This document shows, piece after piece, positions 4,601 to 5,055 of a DNA stretch of 5,055 nucleotides. The DNA comes from an uncultured Alphaproteobacteria bacterium. Its GTDB lineage: Bacteria; Pseudomonadota; Alphaproteobacteria; Rs-D84. Position numbers and translations under genes: made by a program. Under the pieces are notes generated by a model. The model ran no database searches and was not told where the DNA came from. It worked only from the letters and a program-made list of their open reading frames with translations. The stretch lies in assembly GCA_937888635.1 (NCBI GenBank), contig CALARG010000050.1, forward strand, positions 1-5,055, given 5' to 3'. How positions within the stretch are numbered: the stretch's first letter is position 1; each line of letters opens with the position of its first letter.

Positions 4601-5055
4601 CTATTCAATCCAAAACTGACCATATGTGGTCGCATCCGCCGAACCGATTGGGATAGCGCCGACAACGCCATCGGTTTTATCAATCGTCACCGCACCCTCA
4701 GCCAACGAATTACCGGCAATTTTACCCCAATAAGTAAGAGATTTACCACTTCCCATTAAAACCCAATCTGGTCCCTTGTTCACAGATTCGTCGGGACCTT
4801 GAATTTCTGATGTAGACACAGAATGCTTTTCAATCATACCTTTGGTTATATATCCTGGATAAACTGTCCCTTCACCATCCGTCACCATAACCTTATTTTT
4901 GTTATCTGCGCCCTGTTCAATATTAACCTTATCTTTTAATACTTCATGTGCCTCGTCTGCAGATTGGGCGGCGCTTAGCGCATGTGCGCCTGCGGCTGCT
5001 GCGTGTGCTTCGGCCGCATCGGCGGCATTACCCGCCGCATTTACCATACGATTTA
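4601..5055 (-). CDS. C-terminal part of an Ala-rich tail-fibre-like or surface fibre protein
   Basis: The stop TAG is at 4601-4603. The frame is open to the right edge: the codons before the Met at 5045-5047 read Asn-Arg with no stop, so the true start is probably outside and at least 150 residues are visible. From that Met, residues 2-38 are an alanine-rich heptad-like helix (NAAGNAADAAEAHAAA, then AAQSADEAHEVLKDK), typical of trimeric phage fibre shafts. Then comes a motif also seen in fibre proteins, DKVNIEQGADNKNKVMVTD (about 39-57, followed by GEGTVYPGYITKG), and a Gly/Ser/Thr-rich domain ending YGQFWIE. No signal peptide can be judged. It may be a prophage remnant, a domesticated tail-like particle or a surface adhesin; no other phage gene is in the window. 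The call rests on composition and pattern, not on a named family. Confidence 0.6.
   Translation of the reverse strand, partial: NRMVNAAGNAADAAEAHAAAAGAHALSAAQSADEAHEVLKDKVNIEQGADNKNKVMVTDGEGTVYPGYITKGMIEKHSVSTSEIQGPDESVNKGPDWVLMGSGKSLTYWGKIAGNSLAEGAVTIDKTDGVVGAIPIGSADATTYGQFWIE

Overview
The window reads as ordinary chromosomal DNA of a Gram-negative bacterium with moderate GC content. The evidence for an outer membrane is a signal-peptide-bearing beta-barrel enzyme that ends in Phe, and a large Cys-rich exported protein whose cysteines would make sense in an oxidising periplasm. Palindromes of the ATTCCCGC-GCAG-GCGGGAAT type are widespread in proteobacteria, including alphaproteobacteria. 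I lean weakly towards an uncultured, small-genome alphaproteobacterium, but nothing here fixes the taxon.

Layout: six genes alternate strictly in strand. (1) Positions 1-197, plus: a tiny two-helix membrane protein cut at its start codon by the window edge. (2) 200-694, minus: a short VIT1/CCC1-type membrane transporter, tail to tail with gene 1 (stop codons 2 bp apart). (3) 787-1410, plus: an unrecognised 207-residue soluble protein with its own good promoter and ribosome binding site, ending in a hairpin terminator. (4) 1434-1982, minus: a PagL-like lipid A 3-O-deacylase of the outer membrane, whose stop codon lies in the T-run of gene 3's terminator. (5) 2183-4348, plus: a 721-residue exported protein with a long Arg/Thr/Ala/Asn-rich linker and 24 cysteines after the signal peptide, preceded by a strong promoter and an ~80-nt structured leader. 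It ends in a terminator with the same stem core as gene 3's. (6) 4601 to the right edge, minus: the C-terminal part of an Ala-rich, tail-fibre-like protein.

Between genes 5 and 6 (about 4377-4600) lies a nested inverted-repeat element. A ~95-nt inner palindromic repeat is built of two inverted copies of a 20-nt hairpin, and 14-nt perfect inverted arms lie outside it. The two hairpins differ by substitutions that keep the base pairs.

The strand alternation means no operon is visible, so most genes should be transcribed alone. Genes 4 and 5 act at the cell envelope, gene 6 may do so, and genes 1 and 2 are membrane proteins, but I see no evidence that they form one system. The best candidates for something undescribed are gene 5 with its leader and the nested palindromic element. 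No RNA gene, CRISPR array, transposase or replication origin was seen, and no stretch over 300 bases lacks a gene.
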